From assembly GCF_028688795.1 (NCBI RefSeq), contig NZ_JAQTXM010000013.1, positions 62,001 through 126,000 on the forward strand: a DNA stretch of 64,000 bases, written 5' to 3'. The translations under genes were made by a program, and so were the position numbers. Source of the DNA: Rhodoferax sp. (GTDB taxonomy: Bacteria; Pseudomonadota; Gammaproteobacteria; Burkholderiales; Burkholderiaceae_C). How positions within the stretch are numbered: position 1 is the stretch's first letter; the number at the start of each line of letters is the position of its first letter. Under the pieces are notes generated by a model. The model was not told the origin of the DNA. It did not search any database and saw nothing but the letters and a program-made list of their open reading frames with translations. This document shows positions 52,941 through 61,801 of this stretch, piece after piece.

Positions 52941-53972
52941 ATGACTTTCAACATCAACCGCCGCGTCGCAAACCGGGCGATCACCACGCTGACAGGCCTG
53001 GTCGCCATGACCGCTTTTTGTTTGCCAGCGACTGTGTTCGCGCAAACGCCCATCGTGATCAAGTTTTCTCACGTCGCAGCCATTGACACACCCAAAGGGC
53101 AGGCGGCCGAGTATTTCAAGAAGATTGTCGAAGAGCGCACCAACGGGCAAGTCAAGGTAGAGGTCTTTGCCAACAGCTCTTTGTTCAAGGACAAGGAAGA
53201 GCTCGAAGCCCTCCAAATGGGCACGGTGCAAATGCTGGCGCCCGTGCCTGGCAAATTTGGCCCACTGGGGGTCAAGGAATTCGAGGTGTTTGACCTGCCC
53301 TACATCTTCAAGGACATTGACGCTGTGCATCGCTTTGCACGCGGCCCGGGCGGCTCAGGTTTATTGAAAAAGCTGGAGTCTCGTGGCGTGACCGGACTGG
53401 CCTACTGGGACAACGGTTTTCGCGTGATGAGCGCCAACAAGCCGATCCACGTCCCCGCCGACATGAAGGGGCTGAAGATGCGCATCAACTCATCCAAGGT
53501 TAATGCCGCCATCATGAAGTCTGCTGGCGCACAGCCACAGAGTCTGGCATTTTCTGAGGTGTATCAGGCACTGCAAACCGGCGTGGTGGATGGCACCGAG
53601 GGTCCTTTGTCCAACTTGTACACGCAAAAGCAGTACGAGGTTCAAAAACACGTGACCTTGAGCTACCACACCATCAGCAACTACGTGGTGGTTGCCAACA
53701 AGAAGTTCTGGGATGGCTTGCCAGCCAACATCCGCACCACCCTTGAAGTAGCCATCAAAGATGCGACAGCGTTCAATGACAGCGTTGCCGAAAAAGACGA
53801 GGCCAGCTCGCTGGCTGCCATCAAGGCATCGGGCAAATCCACCGTGTATGTGCCCACCGCAGCAGAGCAGGAAGCCTGGGTCAAAGCCATGTTGCCGGTA
53901 CAGACCGAAATGGCTGACCGAGTAGGCGGCAAGGCCTTCATCGACTCGGTTCGTGCAGCGTCCGCGAACTAA
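52941..53972 (+). CDS. dctP: TRAP transporter solute-binding protein DctP
   Basis: A 343-residue periplasmic protein with a signal peptide ending TVFA. DctP features: IKFSHVAAIDTPKGQAAEYFKKIVEE, EVFANSSLFKDKEELEALQMG, and GLKMRINSSKVNAAIMKSAGAQP, whose Arg is the conserved carboxylate-binding residue. Specificity in this family is for C4- or larger carboxylates; from the downstream genes it should be a tricarballylate, aconitate, itaconate or related acid. An AGGAGA site precedes the start. Confidence 0.92.
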   Translation: MTFNINRRVANRAITTLTGLVAMTAFCLPATVFAQTPIVIKFSHVAAIDTPKGQAAEYFKKIVEERTNGQVKVEVFANSSLFKDKEELEALQMGTVQMLAPVPGKFGPLGVKEFEVFDLPYIFKDIDAVHRFARGPGGSGLLKKLESRGVTGLAYWDNGFRVMSANKPIHVPADMKGLKMRINSSKVNAAIMKSAGAQPQSLAFSEVYQALQTGVVDGTEGPLSNLYTQKQYEVQKHVTLSYHTISNYVVVANKKFWDGLPANIRTTLEVAIKDATAFNDSVAEKDEASSLAAIKASGKSTVYVPTAAEQEAWVKAMLPVQTEMADRVGGKAFIDSVRAASAN

Positions 53973-54059
53973 GCGCTGATTCACACCCTCATTGCCTGAG
54001 CAGTCCTCTTGTAGGACAGCCAGGCATGACCACGCCTGAATGGCGCATGGAGATACCTC

Positions 54060-54719
54060 ATGAAATTTCTTGACCGACTCGAAGAATGGCTGATTGCATT
54101 CCTCATTTCTGGCGCCACACTGGTGATTTTTGCCGCAGTGGTTCATCGTTTTCTGGCGTCCTGGAATATTCCGGTCGTGCAGGACCTGGCCTTGCAAATC
54201 GACATGACTTGGGCGCAAGAACTGTGCATCATCATGTTTGTCTGGATGGCCAAGTTTGGCGCGGCTTATGGCGTGCGCACCGGCATTCACGTGGGCGTGG
54301 ATGTACTGATCAATCGGCTCGGTGACAGCGCGCGCAGCCGCTTTGTGCTGTTTGGGTTGCTGTCCGGCGCACTTTTTACTTGCATCGTTGCGGTGCTTGG
54401 GGTGCGTTTTATCTGGGAAAACGGTGCGCACTACGCCTTCATGCATGCGCTGGGCCAAGCCTCACCCGAGCTGTTTCCCGGCCCCACCACCCCCGATCTG
54501 GAGTGGCAAACCTGGATCGTGTACTCGGCCATTCCGCTGGGTACCGCCTTGATGTGTTTTCGATTCCTGCAGGTTGCGTACACGTTTGCCCGCACTGGTG
54601 AATTGCCGCACCACGACCACAGCCATGTGGAGGGTTTGGACGATGTCGAGATCACCGACGAATTCCACCCGCATGAAGCACACACCTCACACCCAGGCAA
54701 CGCCAAAGGGAGCAAATAA
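54060..54719 (+). CDS. dctQ: TRAP transporter small permease DctQ with His-rich tail
   Basis: A 219-residue protein with four membrane helices and the DctQ pattern RLEEWLIAFLISGATLVIFAAVV, VQDLALQIDMTWAQELCIIMFVWMAKFGAAYGVRTG. The last 50 residues are cytoplasmic, acidic and His-rich (HHDHSHVEGLDD...EFHPHEAHTSHPG), which is longer than usual for DctQ and could bind metal. It precedes dctM by two bases. Confidence 0.9.
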   Translation: MKFLDRLEEWLIAFLISGATLVIFAAVVHRFLASWNIPVVQDLALQIDMTWAQELCIIMFVWMAKFGAAYGVRTGIHVGVDVLINRLGDSARSRFVLFGLLSGALFTCIVAVLGVRFIWENGAHYAFMHALGQASPELFPGPTTPDLEWQTWIVYSAIPLGTALMCFRFLQVAYTFARTGELPHHDHSHVEGLDDVEITDEFHPHEAHTSHPGNAKGSK

Positions 54720-54721
54720 CC

Positions 54722-56005
54722 ATGAGCACCGCTGTCATTTTGTTTTTGCTGGTCGCGCTCATGCTGACCGGCATGCCGATCTCCATCTCGCTGGGGTTGA
54801 CGGTTCTGTCATTCCTTTACCTGTTCACCGAGGTGCCGATTGAGTCGGTGGCATTGAAGTTGTTCACCGGCATCGAGAAGTTCGAGATCATGGCGATTCC
54901 GTTCTTTATTCTGGCTGGCAACTTTTTAACGCACGGGGGTGTGGCCCGGCGCATGATCAACTTTGCGACCTCCATGGTCGGCCATTTTTACGGTGGCCTG
55001 GGGCTGTCGGGGGTGGTGGCTTGTGCCTTGTTTGCCGCCATTTCGGGCTCATCGCCTGCCACCGTGGTGGCGATTGGCTCGATCTTGCTTCCAGCCATGG
55101 TCAAGGCCGGGTATCCGATGAAGTTTGGCGCCGGTGTGGTGACCACAGCCGGTGGCTTGGGCATTTTGATTCCGCCGTCGATTGCGATGATCATTTACGC
55201 GGTGGCCACCAACTCGTCGATTGGCGCGCTGTTCATGGCTGGGGTGATTCCCGGCATGGTGCTGGCCTTCTTGCTCGGTGCCACCACCTGGTATGTGGCG
55301 CGTAAAAACAACTACCCACGTCAGAAAAAGGCCAGTTGGGCTGAACGCTGGACGGCGCTGCGCGAAGCCATTTGGGGTGTGCTGCTGGTGTTTGTCGTGA
55401 TGGGGGGCATCTATTCAGGGGTCTTTACGCCCACCGAAGCAGCAGCAGTGGCGGCGGTCTACGCGTTTGTGATTGCGATTTTTGTCTACAAGGACATGCA
55501 GCTCAAAGACGTCACCAAGGTGCTGATCTCGTCGGCCAACATGAGCGCCATGTTGCTCTACATCATCACCAATGCGGCACTGTTCTCGTTTTTGATGTCC
55601 TACCAGCATGTGCCCGAAGAAATGGCTGGCTGGATGTTGTCTCAGGGGCTGGGGCCGATCGGGTTCCTGTTGATTGCCAACTTGTTGTTACTGGCTGCGG
55701 GCAACTTCATGGAACCGTCCTCCATCATCCTGATCCTGGCCCCCATCCTGTTTCCGATTGCCATCAAGTTGGGCATCGACCCGATCCACTTCGGCATCAT
55801 CATGGTGGTGAACATGGAAATCGGCATGTGCCACCCCCCGGTGGGGTTGAACCTGTACGTGGCGTCGGGCATCACCAAGATGGGCATCACCGAACTCACG
55901 GTGGCCGTCTGGCCCTGGCTGCTGACCATGCTGGCCTTCCTGGTACTGGTCACCTACTGGTCGCCACTGACCCTGTGGTTGCCAAAAACACTGGGAATGA
56001 TGTAA
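54722..56005 (+). CDS. dctM: TRAP transporter large permease DctM
   Basis: A 427-residue protein with about twelve helices: LFLLVALMLTGMPISISLGLTVLS, the ALFAAISGSSPATVVAIGSILLPAM motif, TTAGGLGILIPPSIAMIIYAV, GVFTPTEAAAVAAVYA and the C-terminal GMCHPPVGLNLYVASGI. Together with DctP and DctQ it imports organic acid driven by a sodium gradient. Confidence 0.95.
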   Translation: MSTAVILFLLVALMLTGMPISISLGLTVLSFLYLFTEVPIESVALKLFTGIEKFEIMAIPFFILAGNFLTHGGVARRMINFATSMVGHFYGGLGLSGVVACALFAAISGSSPATVVAIGSILLPAMVKAGYPMKFGAGVVTTAGGLGILIPPSIAMIIYAVATNSSIGALFMAGVIPGMVLAFLLGATTWYVARKNNYPRQKKASWAERWTALREAIWGVLLVFVVMGGIYSGVFTPTEAAAVAAVYAFVIAIFVYKDMQLKDVTKVLISSANMSAMLLYIITNAALFSFLMSYQHVPEEMAGWMLSQGLGPIGFLLIANLLLLAAGNFMEPSSIILILAPILFPIAIKLGIDPIHFGIIMVVNMEIGMCHPPVGLNLYVASGITKMGITELTVAVWPWLLTMLAFLVLVTYWSPLTLWLPKTLGMM

Positions 56006-56012
56006 CAAATCG

Positions 56013-56058
56013 TGCTCTAGCGCTTATGTAATAAGCGCTAGCAGCTCACTTTTTTATC
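56013..56058 (-). repeat. Dispersed AT-rich palindromic repeat, near-consensus copy
   Basis: Minus strand GAGCTGCTAGCGCTTATTAC then ATAAGCGCTAGAGC; the core AGCGCTTAT/ATAAGCGCT is a perfect palindrome. It fills the gap between dctM and the hydratase gene, ending at the latter's AGGAAA ribosome site. Confidence 0.75.
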
Positions 56059-56071
56059 AGGAAACAACCCC

Positions 56072-56917
56072 ATGAACCTCACTGACTGGATTGGCCGCAA
56101 CGAACGTGTGTGCGACACGGCCACTCCCACCCCCTACGCCGCGCTGTCGGCCACCTTTGACCGCGAAGCCACTCGTCCGCAAGTCGGCACGCCGCTGCCC
56201 CCGCTGTGGCACTGGTTGTACTTCTTGCCGCTGTATCGCCAATCCGAGATTGGTGCCGACGGCCATGCCAAGCGCGGTGGTTTCCTGCCCCCGGTGCCAC
56301 TTCCCCGGCGCATGTGGGCGGGCAGCCAGTTCAGCTTTCACCAGCCGTTGCGCATTGGCGACGCGCTGGAACGCACCTCGACCATTGCGGATGTGTCCGA
56401 GAAATCCGGCCGTACCGGCAAGCTGGTGTTTGTCAAGGTGCGCCACGAAATTCGCCGCGAAGGTGAGTCCGAGATCGCGCTCACCGAGTTTCATGACATC
56501 GTTTACCGCGAAGCCGCCAAGCCAGACGATGTGGCCCCGCCACCGAAAGCCGCACCGGCCACGGCCACTTGGGAGAAGAAGTGGGTGCCCGACGACGTGC
56601 TGCTGTTTCGCTACTCGGCTCTGACCTTCAACGGCCACCGCATCCACTACGACCGCAAATACGTGACCGAGGTCGAGGGCTATCCCGGCCTGATCGTGCA
56701 CGGCCCGATGGTGGCCACGCTGTTGCTGGACTTGTTGCGCCACCAGATGCCCGAGGCACAGGTGCTGAGCTACGAGTTCCGCGCCGTGCGCCCGGTGTTT
56801 GACATCAACCCTTTCTTTGTCTGCGGCGAGCCATCGGCTGACGGCAAAACCATCCATCTGTGGGCCAAAGACCATGAAGGTTGGCTGACCATGGATGCCA
56901 CGGCGGTCATCGCCTAA
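56072..56917 (+). CDS. MaoC-type hydratase, candidate itaconyl-CoA hydratase
   Basis: A 281-residue double-hotdog protein: MNLTDWIGRNERVCDTATPTPYAALSATFD resembles the mesaconyl-C4-CoA hydratase and itaconyl-CoA hydratase branch, with WHWLYFLPLYRQSEIGADGHAKRGGFLPPVPLPRRMWAGS (typical HTD2/MaoC layout) and a C-terminal hotdog motif YSALTFNGHRIHYDRKYVTEVEGYPGLIVHGP that carries the catalytic Asp/His. It hydrates an unsaturated dicarboxylyl-CoA. Placed before a CoA-transferase and a CitE lyase, it fits Ich of the itaconate pathway. Alternatives are mesaconyl-CoA and other C4/C5 enoyl-CoA substrates. Confidence 0.85.
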   Translation: MNLTDWIGRNERVCDTATPTPYAALSATFDREATRPQVGTPLPPLWHWLYFLPLYRQSEIGADGHAKRGGFLPPVPLPRRMWAGSQFSFHQPLRIGDALERTSTIADVSEKSGRTGKLVFVKVRHEIRREGESEIALTEFHDIVYREAAKPDDVAPPPKAAPATATWEKKWVPDDVLLFRYSALTFNGHRIHYDRKYVTEVEGYPGLIVHGPMVATLLLDLLRHQMPEAQVLSYEFRAVRPVFDINPFFVCGEPSADGKTIHLWAKDHEGWLTMDATAVIA

Positions 56918-56926
56918 GGAGTCAAC

Positions 56927-58108
56927 ATGCAACCTCTCAAAGGCATCACCGTGGTGACCCTGGAGCATGCCATTGCGGCACCGTTTGCCACCCGCCAGCT
57001 GGCCGATATGGGTGCACGTGTCATCAAGATCGAGCGCCCTGGCGTCGGCGACTTTGCCCGTGGCTACGACAACCGGGTGCGTGGCATTGCCTCGCACTTT
57101 GTCTGGACCAACCGCAGCAAGGAAAGCCTGACGCTCGATGTCAAACACCCCGAAGCGCAAAAAATCCTCAAACGCATCATCGAAGAAGATGCCGACGTGG
57201 TGGTGCAAAACCTGGCCCCCGGGGCTGCTGCTCGCCTGGGCCTGTCGTATGAAGCCCTGAGCGCGGTCAAACCCGAAATCATCGTTTGCGACATTTCGGG
57301 TTATGGCGACAACGGCCCGTACCGCGACAAAAAAGCTTACGACCTTTTGATCCAGAGCGAGGCCGGTTTTGTGTCTGTCACCGGTACCGAAGACACACCG
57401 TCCAAGGCCGGGCCGTCAATTGCCGACATCGCTGCGGGCATGTACGCCTATACCAACATCCTGGCAGCGCTGATGCACCGCCAGCAAACCGGCGAAGGCC
57501 AGCACATCGATATTTCGATGCTCGAAGCCCTCACCGAGTGGATGGGTTACCCGCTGTACTACAGCCTGGATGGCGCCCCACCACCCAAACGCACCGGCGC
57601 CAGCCACGCCACCATTTACCCCTACGGCCCGTTCCCCGCCGGTGACGGCAAAACCGTGATGCTGGGGCTGCAGAACGAGCGCGAGTGGAAGGCCTTTTGT
57701 GAGCAGGTGATGCAGCAGCCTGAGCTGGCCACAGACGAGCGTTTTGCCAGTAACCCCAAGCGGGTGGCCCAACGCGCCGCGCTGTACGCGCTGATCGTGC
57801 AGGCCTTCGCCAGCCTGAGCGCAGCACAGGTGGTGCAGCGTCTGGAAGCCGCGCAAATTGCCAATGCCCAGGTCAACACCATGGCCGAAGTCTGGGCGCA
57901 CCCGCAGCTTCAGGCACGCGGCCGTTGGACCTCGGTGGATACCTCGGTGGGCAGTGTGCCGGCCCTGTTGCCGCCAGGTTCATGGACCAAAGGGGCGCCG
58001 CGCATGGATGCTGTGCCCGCGCTGGGTCAGCATACCGACACCATCCTGACCGAGCTGGGCTACGGCGCCGAACAACTGGCCACCTTGCGCGCCGAAGGGG
58101 CGGTGTGA
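56927..58108 (+). CDS. Class III CoA-transferase, candidate itaconate CoA-transferase
   Basis: A 393-residue CaiB/BaiF protein with the start LKGITVVTLEHAIAAPFATRQLADMGARVIKIERPGVGDFARGYDN, catalytic Asp near 170 in KAYDLLIQSEAG, and GEGQHIDISMLEALTEWMGYPLYY. In this family CoA is moved from succinyl-CoA or another donor to a free carboxylic acid. Position between the hydratase and the CitE-type lyase fits itaconate activation (Ict). Its stop overlaps a possible GTG start of the next gene. Confidence 0.88.
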   Translation: MQPLKGITVVTLEHAIAAPFATRQLADMGARVIKIERPGVGDFARGYDNRVRGIASHFVWTNRSKESLTLDVKHPEAQKILKRIIEEDADVVVQNLAPGAAARLGLSYEALSAVKPEIIVCDISGYGDNGPYRDKKAYDLLIQSEAGFVSVTGTEDTPSKAGPSIADIAAGMYAYTNILAALMHRQQTGEGQHIDISMLEALTEWMGYPLYYSLDGAPPPKRTGASHATIYPYGPFPAGDGKTVMLGLQNEREWKAFCEQVMQQPELATDERFASNPKRVAQRAALYALIVQAFASLSAAQVVQRLEAAQIANAQVNTMAEVWAHPQLQARGRWTSVDTSVGSVPALLPPGSWTKGAPRMDAVPALGQHTDTILTELGYGAEQLATLRAEGAV

Positions 58109-58113
58109 GCACC

Positions 58114-58950
58114 ATGAACGCCACCCAAGCCCTCACTTACCTGTTTGTGCCAGGCAACCGGCCCGAGCGTTTTGCCAAGGCCTTGGCCAGTGGTGCGGAC
58201 CGGGTGATTCTGGATCTGGAAGATGCTGTTGCAACCGCCGACAAAGCCCATGCACGCGAGTCCATCGCCAGTTGGGTAGCAAGCTTGGCGAGCAACGATG
58301 TGGACCGCTTGCTGGTTCGTATCAACGATGTGACCAGTCCTTGTCATCTTGATGATGTTTTATGGCTGCAGACCACATGCATAAAGCACAGCATGCTATC
58401 AAAATGTGAAACAACTGAACAAGTGGCAAGTGTCCTGGCCCAAATGCCACCCGGCTCCCATGTGTTGCCCCTGATTGAAACGGTGCGCGGCGTGTTGGCT
58501 GCATCGGCAATTGCCGAAGCATCCAACGTTTCGCGGCTGGCTTTTGGTTCCTTGGACTACCTGCTTGATCTGGACCTGCCCGGCCCCGGCTTTGCGCTGG
58601 ATGCGGCAGCGCTTGCCATCGCCATGGCCTCACGCGCCGCCAACCTGCCACCCCCCGTGGCCGGGGTCACGCCCGAGCTGGATGCGGGTCAGGTGCAGAG
58701 TGATCTGGCCCATGCCCGGGCTTTGGGTTATGGCGCCAAGATGTGTATTCATCCGATGCAAGTCGCGGTGGTGCGCGAGGCCTTCACGCCCGACGCACCA
58801 ACTCTCGCCTGGGCGCAGCGTGTGCTCACCCAATGGCAGCAATCCAACGGGGCGGGTGTCATCCAGGTCGACGGCAAGATGGTCGACAAACCGGTGCTGC
58901 TACGCGCCGAACGTATTCTGGCCTCGGCAGGCCCATTTCAATCTCTTTAA
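58114..58950 (+). CDS. CitE-type lyase, candidate citramalyl-CoA lyase
   Basis: From the ATG at 58114 the protein has 278 residues (a GTG nine bases earlier overlaps the previous stop). The HpcH/HpaI-CitE fold is shown by LFVPGNRPERFAKALASGADRVILDLEDAV, RINDV, LPLIETVRGVLAA and AFGSLDYLLDLDLP (the metal and substrate residues) and GYGAKMCIHPMQVAVVREAF. It would cleave (S)-citramalyl-CoA to acetyl-CoA and pyruvate (Ccl). Alternatives are malyl-CoA or citryl-CoA lyase activity. The segment at about residues 82-98 is encoded by a repeat copy in place of the usual more conserved stretch. Confidence 0.87.
   Translation: MNATQALTYLFVPGNRPERFAKALASGADRVILDLEDAVATADKAHARESIASWVASLASNDVDRLLVRINDVTSPCHLDDVLWLQTTCIKHSMLSKCETTEQVASVLAQMPPGSHVLPLIETVRGVLAASAIAEASNVSRLAFGSLDYLLDLDLPGPGFALDAAALAIAMASRAANLPPPVAGVTPELDAGQVQSDLAHARALGYGAKMCIHPMQVAVVREAFTPDAPTLAWAQRVLTQWQQSNGAGVIQVDGKMVDKPVLLRAERILASAGPFQSL
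58357..58406 (-). repeat. Dispersed AT-rich repeat inside the CitE-type gene
   Basis: Minus strand TTTTGATAGCATGCTGTGCT then TTATGCATGTGGTCTGCAGCC matches the repeat (TTTTGATAGCTGCTTGCGCT, AAGGGCTGCAGCC). In the plus frame it encodes WLQTTCIKHSMLS, keeping the protein in frame. Confidence 0.55.
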
Positions 58951-58972
58951 CTTTTACAGACAGGGAAACCTC

Positions 58973-60325
58973 ATGGCCTCCACCATCATTGACTCACGGA
59001 TTTTTGGCGACATGTTCAGCGACGCACGTATGCGTGATGTCTGGTCAGACGAAAACCGCACCGCCAAATACCTCGATATCGAACGCGCCCTGGCCAAAGT
59101 GCAGGGCGAACTGGGCATCATCCCCAAAGAGGCCGCCGACGAGATCGTGAAACACTGCGAACTGTCCATGATCGACTGGGACAAGCTCAAGGCCAAAACC
59201 GAGCAGATTGGTTACCCCATCATCGCGGTGGTGAACCAGATCAACGCCAACTGCCGCGACGGCCTGGGCGAGTATTGCCACTGGGGTGCCACCACGCAAG
59301 ACATTACCGACACCGCGGCTGTTTTGCAAATGCGCGAAGGCCTGGCGCTGGTCGAGCAAGACCTGACCGACATTTCTGACGCTCTGGCCACCTTGGCCAA
59401 GACCTACCGCGACACCCCCGTCATTGGCCGCAGCAACCTGCAGCAGGCCACACCCATCACCTTTGGCTACAAGATGGCCAGCATTCTGGCGGGCATTGAA
59501 CGCCACCGCGAGCGCTTGAGCCAGCTCAAGCCGCGTGTGTTGATGGGTGAGTTTGGCGGCGCCTCCGGCACGCTGTCGTCGCTGGAAAAAGGCGCCATGG
59601 AAACCCAGGCTGGCTTGATGAAAGAGCTGGGGCTGGCGCAACCGCTGATTTCCTGGCACACGGTGCGCGACACCATTGCCGAAGTGGGCGCCTTCCTGGG
59701 CTTGGTCGGTGGGTCCCTCGGCAAGATCGCCATGGACGTGAAGCTGCTGATGCAGACCGAAGTGGGTGAGGTGTTTGAGCCCTATGCCCCAGGGCGCGGC
59801 TCGTCTTCCACCATGCCGCAAAAACGCAACCCGATCTCCTGCCTGTACATCCACGCTAACGTGTCGGTGGCGCGCCAACACGCTGCCGCCCTGATGGATG
59901 CCATGGTGGCTGACCATGAGCGTTCCACCGGCCCGTGGGAAATTGAATGGGTGTCGCTGCCAGAAATTTTCTGCCTGATGTCGGGCGCATTGAAGCAAAC
60001 CAAGTTTGTGCTGCAAGGCCTGGAGGTGGATGCCGCGCGCATGCGCGCCAACATGGACATCACCAACGGACTGGTGATGTCAGAAGCCGTGATGATGGGT
60101 CTTGGTCCCTACATCGGCCGCGAATACGCCCACGATCTGGTGTACGACCTGTGCCGTCAGGCCTTGAAAGAGAACCGGCCGCTGATCGACATTCTGGACG
60201 CGCACCCCGAGATCAACAAACATGTGACCCGCGCCCAATTGGAGGCCATGTGTGACCCAATCAACCACCTCGGCCAGGCCGGTGTGATGGTCGACCGGGT
60301 ACTGGCCGCGCGCCGGGGAGCCTGA
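58973..60325 (+). CDS. Fumarase/aspartase-superfamily lyase, candidate trans-aconitate decarboxylase
   Basis: The ATG at 58973 gives 450 residues (a longer upstream frame is the CitE region out of frame). Superfamily landmarks: HWGATTQDITDTAAVLQ, GRSNLQQATPITFGYK, GEFGGASGTLSS and the signature GRGSSSTMPQKRNPISC. It is closest in style to 3-carboxy-cis,cis-muconate cycloisomerase (PcaB/CMLE) and adenylosuccinate lyase. No protocatechuate genes lie nearby. Tad1 of Ustilago, a trans-aconitate decarboxylase, belongs to the same CMLE branch. Between a PrpF-type isomerase and itaconyl-CoA genes, this role fits well. Alternative: addition-elimination on another polycarboxylate. Confidence 0.8.
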   Translation: MASTIIDSRIFGDMFSDARMRDVWSDENRTAKYLDIERALAKVQGELGIIPKEAADEIVKHCELSMIDWDKLKAKTEQIGYPIIAVVNQINANCRDGLGEYCHWGATTQDITDTAAVLQMREGLALVEQDLTDISDALATLAKTYRDTPVIGRSNLQQATPITFGYKMASILAGIERHRERLSQLKPRVLMGEFGGASGTLSSLEKGAMETQAGLMKELGLAQPLISWHTVRDTIAEVGAFLGLVGGSLGKIAMDVKLLMQTEVGEVFEPYAPGRGSSSTMPQKRNPISCLYIHANVSVARQHAAALMDAMVADHERSTGPWEIEWVSLPEIFCLMSGALKQTKFVLQGLEVDAARMRANMDITNGLVMSEAVMMGLGPYIGREYAHDLVYDLCRQALKENRPLIDILDAHPEINKHVTRAQLEAMCDPINHLGQAGVMVDRVLAARRGA

Positions 60326-60331
60326 CCCACC

Positions 60332-61801
60332 ATGTCCGCCATGCCTAACCCTGACAAACAAACCACCGTGGATGTGCTGGTGATTGGTGGCGGCAACGCT
60401 GCCCTGTGTGCTGCGCTGATGGCCCGCGAGGCGGGTGCCAGTGTGCTGCTGCTGGAGTCTGCGCCCAAAGAATGGCGCGGCGGCAACTCGGCCCACACCC
60501 GCAACCTGCGTTGCATGCACGACGCGCCGCAAGACGTGCTGGTGGATGCCTATTCTGAAGAAGAGTTCTGGCAAGACCTGCTCAAAGTCACCGGTGGCCT
60601 GACCAACGAGCAGCTGGCCCGGCGCGTGATCCGCGACTCCAGCACCTGCCGCCCGTGGATGCGCAGCCACGGCGTGCACTTTCAGCCCTCACTCTCGGGC
60701 GCCTTACATACCGCCCGCACCAACGCCTTCTTCATGGGCGGTGGCAAAGCGCTGGTCAACGCTTACTTCCGCAGCGCGGAGAAGCTGGGGGTGCAGGTGC
60801 GCTATCAATCACCGGTCAACCGGCTCGAAATCAAGAACGGCCACTTTGTCGCCGCCCATGTGGAGGCCACTGGCCCGGATGGGCGCGTGCATTCCGAGCG
60901 CATCACGGCCCGCGCCTGTGTGCTGGCGGCCGGCGGCTTCGAGTCCAACCGCGCCTGGCTGCGCGAAGCCTGGGGCACCAATGAGCGGGGCGAAACCCCG
61001 TCCGACAACTTTTTGATTCGCGGCACCCAATTCAACCAGGGGGTGCTGCTGCGCCACCTGCTGAACGACCACGGGGCCGATGCGATTGGCGACCCCACGC
61101 AAGCCCACATGGTGGCCATTGACGCGCGTGCGCCGCTGTATGACGGCGGCATTTGCACCCGCATCGACTGCGTCTCACTGGGTGTGGTGGTGAACCGGGA
61201 TGCCGAGCGTTTTTACGACGAGGGAGAAGACTTTTGGCCCAAGCGCTACGCCATCTGGGGGCGGCTGGTGGCGCAGCAACCGGGGCAAACCGCTTATTCG
61301 ATCATTGATGCCAAAGCCATTGGCCGCTTCATGCCACCGGTGTTTCCCGGGGTCAAGGCCAACACACTGCAAGAGCTGGCGAACCAACTTGGTCTGGACA
61401 GCAACACCTTCATGCAAACGCTCAACGACTACAACAACGCCTGCCAAGCTGGCACGTTTGACCACACGGCGCTGGACAACTGCCACACCCAAGGCATCTT
61501 GCCCGCCAAGACCCACTGGGCCAGGCCCATCGACACCGCGCCGTTTTACGCCTACGCGCTGCGACCGGGTGTGACTTTTACCTACCTGGGTCTCAAGACC
61601 GATGAAACTTCAGCCGTGCGATTCAATGATGTGCCCAGCGACAACCTGTTTGTGGCCGGCGAAATGATGGCTGGCAATGTGCTGGGCAAGGGTTACACAG
61701 CCGGTGTCGGCATGTCGATTGGTACGGCTTTTGGCCGTATAGCCGGTATCCAATCTGCGCAAGCAGCTATTCAATCAGGAGCAAATCATGCGCGTGCTTG
61801 A
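60332..61801 (+). CDS. tcuA: FAD-dependent tricarballylate dehydrogenase TcuA
   Basis: A 489-residue flavoprotein of the fumarate-reductase/succinate-dehydrogenase type: [30 protein letters not shown] dinucleotide-binding site, [22 protein letters not shown], and the C-terminal FAD contact [34 protein letters not shown]. TcuA of Salmonella oxidises tricarballylate to cis-aconitate and passes electrons to TcuB. It overlaps tcuB by 14 bases. The last 15 residues come from a repeat copy (61733-61780). Confidence 0.9.
   Translation: MSAMPNPDKQTTVDVLVIGGGNAALCAALMAREAGASVLLLESAPKEWRGGNSAHTRNLRCMHDAPQDVLVDAYSEEEFWQDLLKVTGGLTNEQLARRVIRDSSTCRPWMRSHGVHFQPSLSGALHTARTNAFFMGGGKALVNAYFRSAEKLGVQVRYQSPVNRLEIKNGHFVAAHVEATGPDGRVHSERITARACVLAAGGFESNRAWLREAWGTNERGETPSDNFLIRGTQFNQGVLLRHLLNDHGADAIGDPTQAHMVAIDARAPLYDGGICTRIDCVSLGVVVNRDAERFYDEGEDFWPKRYAIWGRLVAQQPGQTAYSIIDAKAIGRFMPPVFPGVKANTLQELANQLGLDSNTFMQTLNDYNNACQAGTFDHTALDNCHTQGILPAKTHWARPIDTAPFYAYALRPGVTFTYLGLKTDETSAVRFNDVPSDNLFVAGEMMAGNVLGKGYTAGVGMSIGTAFGRIAGIQSAQAAIQSGANHARA
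61733..61780 (-). repeat. Dispersed AT-rich repeat forming the TcuA C-terminus
   Basis: Minus strand TTGAATAGCTGCTTGCGCAG then ATTGGATACCGGCTATACGGCC matches the repeat (GATAGCTGCTTGCGC, ATAAGGGCTATAGCC). It encodes [15 protein letters not shown] at the end of TcuA and lies just before the tcuB start. Confidence 0.55.

Noticed and set aside
58973-60325. Annotation as adenylosuccinate lyase (PurB) or PcaB
   Set aside because: Superfamily motifs alone do not decide, and the gene context (no purine or protocatechuate genes) argues for another substrate.
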